Assembly: GCF_964340395.1 (NCBI RefSeq)
Contig: NC_135571.1
Coordinates: 13,854,546-13,876,045, forward strand
Direction: 5' to 3'
From: Glandiceps talaboti
Lineage: Eukaryota; Hemichordata; Enteropneusta; Spengelidae
DNA length: 21,500 nt
The notes under the pieces were generated by a model. That model worked only from the letters and a program-made list of their open reading frames with translations. It was not told the origin of the DNA and searched no databases. The position numbers and the translations under genes were made by a program. Each line of letters begins with the position of its first letter. Position 1 is the stretch's first letter. This document shows, in pieces, positions 10,201 through 21,280 of this stretch.

Positions 10201-11237
10201 GAGGGTCATATTACAGAAAAGAAAATTTAGGAAGGGTAACTTTTTATCTATTAATTAATTAATGTATCAATTTATTAATTCATTTATTTATTCATAAGCT
10301 TTCATCATCGGAAGGGAATATCCCTCCCATCCACACCCTCTCCACCACCAGCCATTTACGTCCCCCCCCCCCAACTCACGACTGTATTAATCACTCTCAC
10401 TGTGTAAATCAAGATGGAGGGGGAAAACCCTAACTGGATTGTTAGTATAGCTTAGCGCTAAATGTGAGATTTCAGATTTATGCTTACAATGGTCACATTT
10501 ATTTGTAGTAAAGTAATCTCTTAGGGACACTGAAGTCGTAATGAATGTTGTTGATCAGTGTGTACCGTAGAATACACCGCATTTAATATTTAGCAGACTG
10601 ACAGACTGAACAAGAATGGTGTGTTTTGTGTCGCAACATGATCGAGGGAGGGGTCATCATCAAGGGGGAGGGGTGGTTTGTTTCGAGAAGGGTTCACAAG
10701 GGGATGGGGTCAATCTATTTCAGTTCAATACAGACAAAGCCCCACCAGCCCACCCCTGTCCTTATAAACTGAACGCTCCCTAAACCATCTGGGCGGACAT
10801 GTAGTAGTCCGCCCTAGTTGTCTATGCCGTATTATCAATAGTACGTACGTGTCGGAATCATCAACAAAATTGGTAGTCTAAGAATGAGACACTGTAGGAG
10901 GGCTGAATTGCATGTTTTCATGAGAATGCATTTGTTTTATAAAATTTTAAATCGTATTTTACGAATATTGCATCATTTCATCGCACCATATTCTTCATCA
11001 CGTATTAAAAAATAGCGCCCAACGGCTACGCAAATTACATAATCGCGTGACCTGTCGCGAGGTCAAGCTTACCACAAACACGGTATCGGTCATACTGTTC
11101 TGTGGTTTCTCAACCAAAATTATCGGTTATAACCTTGCGATGTACATGTAATATCGAATTTAGTTTAAAACGTAAGTAGAATTGTCTGAATACGACTTTT
11201 GTGCCGTCATTTTAATAATATTTTCTCGGGTTGTGTA
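10201..11237. other. Intron 1 with decayed transposon pieces, no gene
   Basis: Holds short C-rich and G-rich runs (about 10362, 10640-10700), a transposon-like terminus at 10735-10785 (listed separately) and a perfect 8-bp stem, GGGCGGAC (10791-10798) with GTCCGCCC (10807-10814). No coding sequence was recognised. Confidence 0.5.
10735..10785 (-). repeat. Transposon-like terminus, family C (end 1)
   Basis: Its reverse complement starts TAGGGAGCGTTCAGTTTATA and continues into a GGGGTGGGCTGGTGGGG-type stretch. It closely resembles the starts at 11238 and, in reverse, at 15579. Orientation implies an element lying to its left. Confidence 0.55.
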
Positions 11238-11400
11238 AGGGAGCGATCAGTTTTTACGGCCTGGGGTGGGTCGGTGACTTTTTGTTCATGTTGTACTTAA
11301 AAATAGTGACCCCCCCCCCTCTGCAATTCATCCACAAAATAATCCAACCCCCTCTGACAAATAAAAAAAACACAATGACCCCCCCCCCCATCTGTTGACA
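11234..11400 (+). repeat. Transposon-like terminus, family C (end 2)
   Basis: Begins GGGAGCGATCAGTTTTTACG, then a GGGGTGGGTCGGTGAC-type segment and repeated GACCCCCCCCC runs. It is an inverted match to 15480-15579. No convincing target-site duplication links it to either other end. Confidence 0.55.
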
Positions 11401-12640
11401 AGAAACACTCTTTTTGTTTTTGCAAAAGACACTCTAGTCTCAAAGCATAATACCACACACTGCATAGTTAATTTTACATGTTACATTTCCAGTAATTTTA
11501 AGTGTATCTGGTAAATTGCTAACCAAAATCCATTGTTTCACATGTATAAAGCTCTTTAGATAGGAACCCTATGAGAAGTATGATCGTCTCTTCATGGACA
11601 TACAAAATATTCATGTTTTAGTAACCAAACGTTCTAGGATATCTCTTAGATTGAGTGAACTATTAATATTGATTAATTCAGCTAATTATCAAGTACAATA
11701 ATATAAATGGAGTTAATATACTTGTAAACCCATGTCAATAACTGTCACATATAATGATGTACTTGCATCATATAATGAATTGTTTACATCATATAAAGAT
11801 ATGTTCACATCATATAGTCAATGTATTATTTTCTTTAGACTTAAACACAACTGCAGCTTTCCATACATGTACACGTTTGCACTCCTCAAGGCACTTGTTT
11901 GTCCTTTTCATAATTGGCACTGACTCAAAACTCCACCCCCCCCCCCATTCATTGACAAAACTGCTAATTTTAACCAAAATTGAAAGGTTTTGAATAATGA
12001 AATGTGATAAATGCCATTGGTTTCAAAATAGAAATTAAAAAATGTCATAAAAATGTTTTCTGTACTGCAGCAGTTTCTAAACTAGATTACTATATTCACT
12101 TACTACTGGCTATGTTGTCCAGTATATTGCTTACAACATGATAGCCTTGAAAATAAATACATTTTAATACCAAGGAAATGTAACATTATGATCTGCTGAC
12201 AAAATTGTACTCGCAGTATACAGTCACTCAATGTGGATACTAGATATTCCAGGGGAGATGTAAAATCTAATTTTCCTCATAACTTTGCACCATGTCAATA
12301 CTATAGAAGTCCTGGCTACTAGTAAAACAATAGCAAGATAAAAGAGGGTTTCACATGTAGCCTGGTAACATGTATTAAACTTGGTGATGGTCACAGGTAT
12401 CAGAGAAGAAGTGAAACACAAACACTGAAAAGTAATTTTTGATAAGACATGTAGTTCGTACTATAGCTATGCAAAGTAACAGTTCAATAATTTGTACATG
12501 TGTGATAAATCAACACATTAGGGGTGAGATCAGTAGGTAAAAAAACTAATTCTTTTAGTAAGACCTCAGAACCCCTTCCCAACCCCCTTCTAACTAAATT
12601 GGTAAAATCTTTGCAAACAGCACAATCAATTTCAAATCAG
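11401..12640. other. Intron 1, no gene; short 21-bp tandem repeat inside
   Basis: AT-rich. At 11745-11828 about four degenerate 21-bp units (CATCATATAA-type starts at 11766, 11787, 11808) read as a 7-residue repeat in one frame. This is probably a coincidence of the 21-bp period. Otherwise only short unsupported ORFs (11732-11993, 12224-12421). Confidence 0.5.
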
Positions 12641-13725
12641 TAAGTAGTATTATGTAGTACTATGAATACAAAGCCAGTATGTAGTTGTATGTAGTTCTAT
12701 GAATACAAAGCCAGTATGTAGTTCTATGTAGTTCTATGAATACAAAGCCAGTATGTAGTAGTATGTAGTGCTATGAATACAAAGCCAATATGTAGTAGTA
12801 TGTAGTGCTATGAATACAAAGCCAGTATGTAGTAGTATGTAGTGCTATGAATACAAAGCCAGTATGTAGTAGTATGTAGTGCTATGAATACAAAGCCAGT
12901 ATGTAGTAGTATGTAGTACTATGAATACAAAGCCAGTATGTAGTAGTATGTAGTGCTATGAATATAAAGCCAGTATGTAGTAGTATGTAGTGCTATGAAT
13001 ACAAAGCCAGTATGTAGTAGTATGTAGTGCTATGAATACAAAGCCAGTATGTAGTATTATGTAGTGCTATGAATACAAAGCCAATATGTAGTAGTATGTA
13101 GTGCTATGAATACAAAGCCAGTATGTAGTAGTATGTAGTGCTATGAATACAAAGCCAGTATGTAGTAGTATGTAGTGCTATGAATACAAAGCCAGTATGT
13201 AGTAGTATGTAGTGCTATGAATACAAAGCCAGTATGTAGTAGTATGTAGTACTATGAATACAAAGCCAGTATGTAGTAGTATGTAGTGCTATGAATACAA
13301 AGCCAGTATGTAGTAGTATGTAGTGCTATGAATACAAAGCCAGTATGTAGTAGTATGTAGTGCTATGAATACAAAGCCAGTATGTAGTATTATGTAGTGC
13401 TATGAATACAAAGCCAATATGTAGTAGTATGTAGTGCTATGAATACAAAGCCAGTATGTAGTAGTATGTAGTGCTATGAATACAAAGCCAGTATGTAGTA
13501 GTATGTAGTGCTATGAATACAAAGCCAGTATGTAGTAGTATGTAGTGCTATGAATACAAAGCCAGTATGTAGTAGTATGTAGTGCTATGAATACAAAGAC
13601 AGTATGTAGTAGTATGTAGTGCTATGAATACAAAGCCAGTATGGAGTAGTATGTAGTGCTATGAATACAAAGACAGTATGTAGTAGTATGTAGTGCTATG
13701 AATACAAAGCTGGAGTATGTAGTGA
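12641..13725. repeat. 37-bp minisatellite, 29 units, with 333-bp higher-order period
   Basis: Unit pattern is TATGTAGTAG, TATGTAGTGC, TATGAATACA, AAGCCAG. TATGAATAC starts at 12661 and last at 13697, exactly 28 steps of 37. Variant marks recur 333 bp (nine units) apart: ACTATG at 12918 and 13251, GTAGTATTAT at 13051 and 13384, CCAATA at 13081 and 13414. The 37-bp unit is not a codon multiple and carries stops, so it is non-coding. Confidence 0.97.
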
Positions 13726-15479
<1,754 letters not shown>

Positions 15480-15579
15480 TATTCACTTCATAAAAATGAT
15501 GAACCCCCCCCCCCTTCTTTGAGTCCCAAATTAAGGTGACCCCCCCCCCCCGGTCGTAAAAACTGTTCGGCCCTCGATA
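15480..15579 (-). repeat. Transposon-like terminus, family C (end 3)
   Basis: Reverse complement reads GAGGGCCGAACAGTTTTTAC, then a long G run, GGTCACCTT and another G run with TTCATCATTTTTATGAAGTG. It matches the 11234 terminus in inverted orientation. The two could bracket a 4.3-kb element containing the minisatellite, but the flanking 8-mers differ. Confidence 0.55.
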
Positions 15580-16068
15580 TCAGTATGCGATTAATTTATA
15601 GTAGTATTGCGCCGGATCAGAGCGCCGCAACGACTTAAGTTTAGATAAAACGTAGGGGGAAAAAGGCGCGAGCGACTGTCGATAGTTTAGCTTGCCGTAC
15701 TGCTACATCGATAATCTACGTGATTTTTAAATAGAATAAAATGTATCAAATAAAAATAAAAGGACTTCTAAGTATCAAACTCATGCCATCCAAGGATATA
15801 TGTAAAGTAATGTGTGCCTTTACGTTTCGGAAAGCACATAATTACTACGATAAACTTGACCGTAGCGTAGGATTGGCAAGAACGCTCGAACAGTACGGAG
15901 AAAAAATAGTTCGGTAGAACAGGGGTGATATGCTCTGAAATCACCCCCTGTTTGACGTCACACAGTAGAAGATATGCACGTATTTATGTGATAAACTAAA
16001 CTATCATTGCCTTGATATTGTGTGATATACCCTGGTGTTGGTTGATGAATTGAAAGCTTAGAACTTAC
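15580..16068. other. Intron 1 next to exon 1, with small inverted repeat and CRE-like site
   Basis: AACAGGGGTGAT (15918-15929) is an inverted match to ATCACCCCCTGTT (15940-15952) with one extra C. A perfect TGACGTCA palindrome follows at 15953-15960. No exon was recognised here. Confidence 0.5.
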
Positions 16069-16176
16069 CATAGAAATATATTCGATATAAAATACACCAA
16101 ATGATAACCCCAAGAAGAAGACCACCAACAGACGTAGAGTTTGAATTGTCAGTGATCGATGTACCAAGTCAGTCAT
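16069..16176 (-). CDS. NXPE-like gene, exon 1 (signal anchor)
   Basis: First coding exon, 36 codons from ATG at 16176 to a strong donor (TATG|GTAAGT, GT at 16068-16067), ending in phase 0. Phase 0 is what exon 2 requires. The peptide has a short polar N-terminus (MTDLVHRSLTIQT) followed by a hydrophobic stretch (LRLLVVFFLGLSFGVFYI, residues about 14-31). That is a type II signal anchor, typical of NXPE and other Golgi-resident luminal proteins. The start has A at -3 and no upstream in-frame Met was chosen. Intron 1 would be 6676 bp. It could instead be the first exon of another gene, but strand, phase and topology fit the NXPE-like model. A short upstream ORF (16197-16180) ends 3 nt before this ATG. 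Confidence 0.65.
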
Positions 16177-17129
16177 ATTTCAGTTGTCCAATTTCATGTA
16201 CTAATCGGAAAAAACCACACACACCAAGCAGTGGTTGCTGAGTGACTGTGACAAGAATCAGCAAACGATATCGCTTTTTTACCGTCATGTGATTTCTGAC
16301 AGGTATATTTGACGTCGTGCTCCGGTAAGTGGATTAATAAAATGAGGGAAAGGATAGAATTTATAGCGCCCTCATTCTGAATATTAATAACAATGTTCCT
16401 AGCAACCAGGACAACTTCCATGATAACAACTAATGACTAAGGCATTTTTGGCCAATAAGATATGATTGTAGATCAGAAAATGTATATTCAAAAATTGTTA
16501 ACAATATCCATGGCAACCGTAATCACGCCAACAGCGACTGTGAGTGAGAAAAAATAGATGACTGTGGTTTGGGAAAAGGCCACTGATGAGTAAAAAACAT
16601 TATTAAGAGTTACTGTCCGTGAAGTATTGATGATTCATTACTAATAAGCCATAAATATACGCGATTTCTATGCAAAGATTGCCCTGTATGACATACATGC
16701 TGAAACCAATCACTGGCTTCAATATCTTGTCTCATGAGAATGTCCATAGAGCAGAAAATAGTGTAGAATATTTTATTTTTACTGGAATTACCGTTGGAAA
16801 CGGTAATAAACGGTAATAAACATATTTTAGAATTTCACAGGTAATTTATGTTGTACCCTGTCTTGTTTAGTTGCATAAAAAGTGAAGGAAAAAATAGTTT
16901 TCACTTTAAATGAATTTTCAGATAAATAGTGTTTTCCAAACATGGCTAATTTGATGTAAATATTCTACACTACAGTCAATTCCAGCAAGAAAGGTCAAAT
17001 ACAATAAAGTTTCATATTTTACTAGACAGTTTTTTACTACAGAACATATGATTAAAAAACCAGTAGAGGAACAACAATAAAGTACTGGTTATGTGATATT
17101 TTATAACACAGGGTAATATTTTCTTGAAT
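16177..17129. other. 5' flank of the NXPE-like gene, probable promoter region
   Basis: Upstream of the exon 1 ATG on the minus strand. A 5-codon upstream ORF (16197-16180) is present. ATCCATGGCAACC near 16507 and CCTAGCAACCAGG near 16397 look like half-sites of X-box type motifs. An AACGGTAA stem (about 16789-16809) and tandem ACGGTAATAA copies follow. No TATA box was placed with confidence and no gene was recognised. Confidence 0.4.
16180..16197 (-). promoter_or_regulatory. Short upstream ORF before the NXPE-like start
   Basis: ATG AAA TTG GAC AAC TGA on the minus strand, ending 3 nt before the exon 1 ATG. If it is included in the mRNA leader it could lower or regulate translation. The transcription start is unknown. 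Confidence 0.35.
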
Positions 17130-17545
17130 TGATTTCCATCAGTTCTACACTTAGGAAATATACACAAATTAATGTTTAGCAAATCTTGTAGCTTCCCTCA
17201 CCCTCTCCTCTCAAAAAATGTTAAGATCTGCCAAATGAAACTCAAGAATTATTTTAGCCATCCTTTTTGTCACCTACACTACGGTGGAGATATAAAATTA
17301 TATGGTACAATGATGCATTAAAATAGCTGTGATAACCAACTCTAACGATAACAGTCCAAACGAGCTCGAGATTACTCGACGAAGGGTGTGGATTTCACAT
17401 ACATACAAAGATGTCTCTAATTAGCTCTAACCTATACAGGGTGGTAGTCTGCCATCAGTGACCCCCAATCTTGTTTTGGTAGAAAGACAATTATCACCAT
17501 GATTCCTACTGATTGAGGTGAGACACCTCCAAAATGAAAACTTTT
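17130..17545 (-). repeat. Dispersed repeat family A, copy 2
   Basis: Inverted counterpart of 2386-2790, sharing the landmarks given there, including the 27-nt exact block at 17409-17435. The minus-strand ORF at 17713-17432 and the plus-strand ORF at 2286-2504 share a VIIVFLPKQD segment. This follows from the DNA repeat; there is no independent sign of a protein. Confidence 0.8.
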
Positions 17546-17906
17546 TTTGAAAATACACGTCACGGCACGGTGCTGCGATTTAAGTTGCCGATATTTTCTA
17601 TAAACCAACTTAAAGTAGCCGCCAAGTCTAAAGGCCTGTCGATTCTTACATAGTACCTTCCCCAATCTACGAACTTTCAAATCAGTCATGGAATTACTGA
17701 AAAGTCCATTCAATGGTCTTGAAATAACTCAAGAAAGAATAGAAGAAATAAAATGAACGAAGTAGAAGGTCGCAAAGGAGAAAGTGCAGAAGAAATGTGT
17801 TGGCACCATATCATTTCATTAATATTGTCATTGAGTTGAATTTTAATAGGTGAAAATCCTCATATCTAAGGATTTTCAGAAACTAAATAAACATACTAGT
17901 ACTCAA

Positions 17907-17909
<3 letters not shown>
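17546..17909. other. Intergenic, nothing recognised
   Basis: Unique-looking AT-rich DNA between dispersed repeat A and a microsatellite block. No supported exon. Confidence 0.45.
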
Positions 17910-18147
<238 letters not shown>

Positions 18148-18532
18148 CCTGCCTGCCCGGCTGGCTGTCTGCCAGTGTGGAGCCGAGGTATATACGGCGC
18201 CCTCACTTTGTCTTTATTTCATACCTTTGTTTTTCCTACTATTTCTTTTGACTGATGTCTACCTATGCTTTGCTGCATAGCCACCTGTTTGATTTAGACA
18301 TCTTATGAATACTTAGTTCTATGCTTGATTTGTGTCTTTGTGTCACTGTACAACCGTCCTTAGAGCAGTACACAAGTGTCTCTGTTGCAGTCAAACCAGT
18401 TATCCACGTTGCCTTTGTATTGGGATATGGTCAACGGAGTTTGGTCCAAGAAGTCCCGGAGCTCCGCCAATAGATGTACAGGGTGTTCTCGTATACCAGA
18501 ATCGAAGTTACTTACAGTGCGGGCTAACAAAC
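18148..18532. other. Downstream of the possible lectin exon, no firm gene
   Basis: On the minus strand an AATAAA lies near 18219, a possible polyadenylation signal for the lectin gene. On the plus strand an open stretch of about 57 codons follows an acceptor-like TCTCTGTTGCAG (ending 18390), but no partner exon or family was recognised. Confidence 0.35.
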
Positions 18533-18609
18533 CTTGGAAATATAACTATTTCCAGAATTAGTGGTATATGTGGCTGTGTTTATGGTTATTGCAGTGGTTT
18601 CTGTCGTCG
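18533..18609 (-). CDS. Possible C-type lectin exon, Thr-rich stalk
   Basis: Candidate 77-nt exon. Its acceptor follows a good pyrimidine tract (CTTTTCCTTTCCGTATGCACAG, AG at 18611-18610) and its donor is AAG|GTTTGT (GT at 18532-18531). It begins in phase 1, matching the phase-1 donor of the lectin exon at 20724, and ends in phase 0. The peptide is Thr-rich (TTETTAITINTATYTT then NSGNSYISK), as in an O-glycosylated stalk after a lectin domain. It is short, has no diagnostic motif and overlaps an open frame on the other strand, so it is tentative. A spliced read from 20724 to 18609 would confirm it. Confidence 0.35.
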
Positions 18610-18963
18610 CTGTGCATACGGAAAGGAAAAGTCCAGAAAACTGTAAATGTGTGTGTTCTTGTAGTCTGACTACTCTGAAGCATTTATGCACATGTAAATT
18701 GTCATACGTTGTTGCTGTAGAAGTGTATTTATACTGCAGAACTGACAAGAGGCAGAGCTGTGCCCAGAAGACTGTATTATTATTGTTATTATTTTGTAGA
18801 AATTGTGATTTATGTTTATGAGTAAAAGTATACCGTCAGTTCATTTATACCTGAAGAATGTGTCATTAATTTTAGTATTCATAATTATTGTCCCTGAACC
18901 CACAACGGCATCGATCGTACGCAACCGTAGCCCCGTTAGTAAGACTGTGTTGCTTTAATACAC
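18610..18963. other. Intron or intergenic, nothing firm
   Basis: Contains only small overlapping ORFs on both strands. The plus-strand ORF 18561-18821 is Cys- and Val-rich but has no recognisable fold or splice support. Confidence 0.4.
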
Positions 18964-19016
18964 CTCTCTCTCTCTGTCTCTCTCTCTCTGTCTCTCTCTC
19001 TCTGTCTCTCTCTGTC

Positions 19017-19086
<70 letters not shown>
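18964..19086. repeat. (CT)n microsatellite with CTGT interruptions
   Basis: CT runs broken by regularly spaced CTGT in the left half, then pure CT to 19086. Confidence 0.97.
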
Positions 19087-19092
<6 letters not shown>

Positions 19093-19189
19093 TGAGCAAT
19101 CCCTGTATAAACTCCATTTAGTAATTACAATAGAGAGTGGGGGGAGGGCTCTGGCTGTTACGAAAAAAGTGTCCCTCCCTCAGCGTTCT

Positions 19190-19325
19190 CATGACCCTCC
19201 ATAAGTAGTTCACAATATAAGTTAAAATGCTGTCAGAAATTTAAAAAGGACACGAGTCCCAGAATCAATGGCATGGATATTGCAATCCCACCGCTGCCAC
19301 CATGCTGAAAGTTTTGAGGGATACA
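19190..19325 (-). repeat. Dispersed repeat family B, copy 2
   Basis: Inverted counterpart of 10066-10200. CAATCCCACCGCTGCCACCA, near 19285, is the complement of the GGTGGCAGCGGTGGGATT core. A minus-strand ORF (19614-19222) runs through this repeat and the hairpin next to it and is not a convincing gene. Confidence 0.7.
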
Positions 19326-19435
19326 TTAATAAATACCTATGTTTATATCTCATTGGCTGAGCTGAAGGCCACAACTCCCAACGATTAGATTGCCACACTT
19401 CTGACATTGTCTGGACCGATATCATGATCTCCACA

Positions 19436-19546
19436 ACATTACAATTAGACTGTAAGATACGTCGTGACGTTTCGCCCTCACCGGCCTCCTCGCCGATTGT
19501 TGAGGGCGCCCCGTCACGGCGTACCTTACAGACTACATTACAATGT
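19436..19546. repeat. Imperfect 45-bp inverted repeat (hairpin)
   Basis: Arm 19436-19480 (ACATTACAATTAGACTGTAA start, CGCCCTCA end) pairs with 19501-19546 (TGAGGGCG start, ATTACAATGT end) around a 20-nt GC-rich spacer, with roughly one mismatch in five. It may be a small terminal-inverted-repeat element or a structured RNA. No tail or clear target duplication was seen. Confidence 0.75.
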
Positions 19547-19989
19547 GACTCTCCCGTAATTCTTAAAGTGAGCCCCTCCCTAATTCCCCTACCCCCCCCC
19601 TCTTGTAAATACAATGCCCCACTATGATCTGTAAATCATACCAGCTGACGTCTAAACGATGTAATGCATTTGATAAGGTTATTTTTATTTTGAAGTTAAA
19701 CATTTCTAAGTACACCACGACAGTTTATGTAGGAGAGGTTAATTGGAAAGATAAACACTTTGAAATCTATCATGTCAATATAGAATATGATAGTTTAAAA
19801 GATAATCGCAACAATTGGTGACGTCATAACCAAGATATGTCGATAGACAAAACTTTCTCCGAGTGTCGTATCCATGGGCAACAAGATTACTTGAGAGTAC
19901 TTGAAGTGCATTCAACTGTACATAAAGGGATAAAAAGAAAACACATTATTGTACATCATAGAGTGAAATTCTAAATGTAGTTTTATAGC
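19547..19989. other. Intergenic or intronic, nothing recognised
   Basis: AT-rich. A 65-codon plus-strand ORF (19624-19821) has no recognisable motif. TGACGTCA occurs near 19820. Confidence 0.4.
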
Positions 19990-20101
19990 GTGTCACAGGA
20001 CCACCACACTATGTAATGTGTCACAGGACCACCACACTTTGTGACGTGTCACAGGACCACCACACTTTGTAACGTGTCACAGGACCACCATACTATGTAA
20101 C
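19990..20101. repeat. 28-bp tandem repeat, four units
   Basis: Units start at 19990, 20018, 20046 and 20074, each GTGTCACAGGACCACCACAC plus a variable 8-nt end (ATGTAAT- or TTGTGAC-like). Confidence 0.97.
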
Positions 20102-20102
20102 G

Positions 20103-20478
20103 ACGTACGTACATACATACATACATACATACATACATACATACATACATACATACATACATACATGATACATACATACATACGTACGTACGTACGTACA
20201 TACATACATACATACATACATACATACATACATACATACATACATACATACATACATACGTACATACGTACGTACGTACGTACGTACGTACGTACGTACG
20301 TACGTACATACATACATACATACATACATACATACATACATACATACATACATACATACATACGTACATACGTACGTACGTACGTACGTACGTACGTACG
20401 TACATACATACATACATACATACATACATACATACATACATACATACATACATACATACATACATACATACATACATC
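20103..20478. repeat. Compound (ACAT)n/(ACGT)n microsatellite
   Basis: Tetranucleotide array in which ACAT blocks alternate with ACGT blocks. ACGT blocks lie at about 20183-20196, 20260-20304 and 20364-20400. The last two begin with the same single-CG lead and are about 104 bp apart. All long ORFs across it are artefacts. Confidence 0.97.
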
Positions 20479-20484
20479 ATGAAG

Positions 20485-20602
20485 GACAGGCAGACAAACA
20501 AACAAACAGACTGACATTCCGACAAACACTGACAGACAGACCTTTCGACAGACAGACAGACCTTTCGACAGACAGACAGACCTTTCGACAGACAGACCTT
20601 TC

Positions 20603-20685
<83 letters not shown>
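20485..20685. repeat. (CAGA)n microsatellite with CCTTTCGACAGA inserts
   Basis: CAGA/GACA repeats, with CCTTTCGA inserted four times between about 20541 and 20612, then pure CAGA to 20685. Confidence 0.95.
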
Positions 20686-20723
20686 CAGGAGGATCAGCCA
20701 CACACACAAAGTGATATACTTAC

Positions 20724-20809
20724 CCCGTTTTTGGCAAATAACACCTTTTCTTCGGACGTCACAATACTCGTCATCCCATTGACCATAGGCATCACGATTA
20801 GCTCTGAAC
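20724..20809 (-). CDS. C-type lectin gene, exon closing the lectin domain
   Basis: An 86-nt exon between acceptor TATTTTTCAG (AG at 20811-20810) and donor CGGG|GTAAGT (GT at 20723-20722). Its first G completes the Trp codon split after the upstream exon (TG|G), and it ends in phase 1. The peptide FRANRDAYGQWDDEYC then DVRRKGVICQKR is the end of a C-type lectin domain. It has the WND-type calcium motif as WDD, and two of the conserved cysteines (YC and IC). Lectin domains of this family bind sugars or proteins outside the cell. The sequence after the donor is a microsatellite cluster, so further exons lie beyond it on the minus strand. Confidence 0.9.
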
Positions 20810-21280
20810 CTGAAAAATATAAGAATTGGTACAAAATTGTGTACACTTCTCACCAACATGAGTCACTTCTGATATGAGATATTACCATGGCAACCTTGTA
20901 CGATTCTAATAACATATTGTCATATACTCATAATATTTGTGACTGTTCCACATCTAAAATTTCGCCCGCCTGTATATTGACTCTTCTTTCCTTAGCAAGG
21001 CGTGCACAATACATAAATAAATATATGGGTGGCTTATGGTTAAGTATCAGAGATAATTCCAAATATCCAGTAAAACATGGACGATCTGAACTGACAGTCA
21101 TAGGAGATGCATATACACTAACATTGATCACTCACAGTTCCCTTGTTTCGTCTCGTTTCGCTTCGTTTCATGTCTTTTTACCGAATACAATAAGCCTTTA
21201 CAGACTGCATTGTGTCTGTTGACCTAAACTTCCCAATGACAATCATCCAATGCCAATCGCAAGAAATGCTAGATTCTTAC
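20810..21280 (-). other. Intron within the C-type lectin domain
   Basis: A 471-bp phase-2 intron bounded by GTAAGA and TTTTTCAG. It holds ATTACCATGGCAAC (20882-20895), close to an X-box palindrome, and short ORFs on both strands with no support. Confidence 0.8.

Noticed and set aside
11745-11828. Heptapeptide repeat ORF (SYNELFT-type)
   Set aside because: It follows from a 21-bp tandem repeat. The ORF has no conserved domain, start context or splice support.
18391-18561. Plus-strand open stretch after TCTCTGTTGCAG
   Set aside because: Looks like a possible terminal exon, but no upstream partner exon, family motif or polyadenylation signal was found, and it overlaps the candidate minus-strand exon.
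19222-19614. Minus-strand ORF of 130 residues
   Set aside because: It runs through a dispersed repeat and an inverted repeat, with no recognisable protein motif.
20049-20859. Minus-strand ORF of 260 residues and its overlapping relatives
   Set aside because: Mostly Met-Tyr-Val-Cys and Cys-Leu-Ser-Val repeats from microsatellites. Only the upstream end overlaps a real exon (20724-20809), which splices out of this frame.
20882-20895. X-box-like ATTACCATGGCAAC
   Set aside because: One mismatch from the palindromic consensus but inside a lectin intron with no supporting context. Similar strings near 9894 and 16507 suggest chance or repeat origin.
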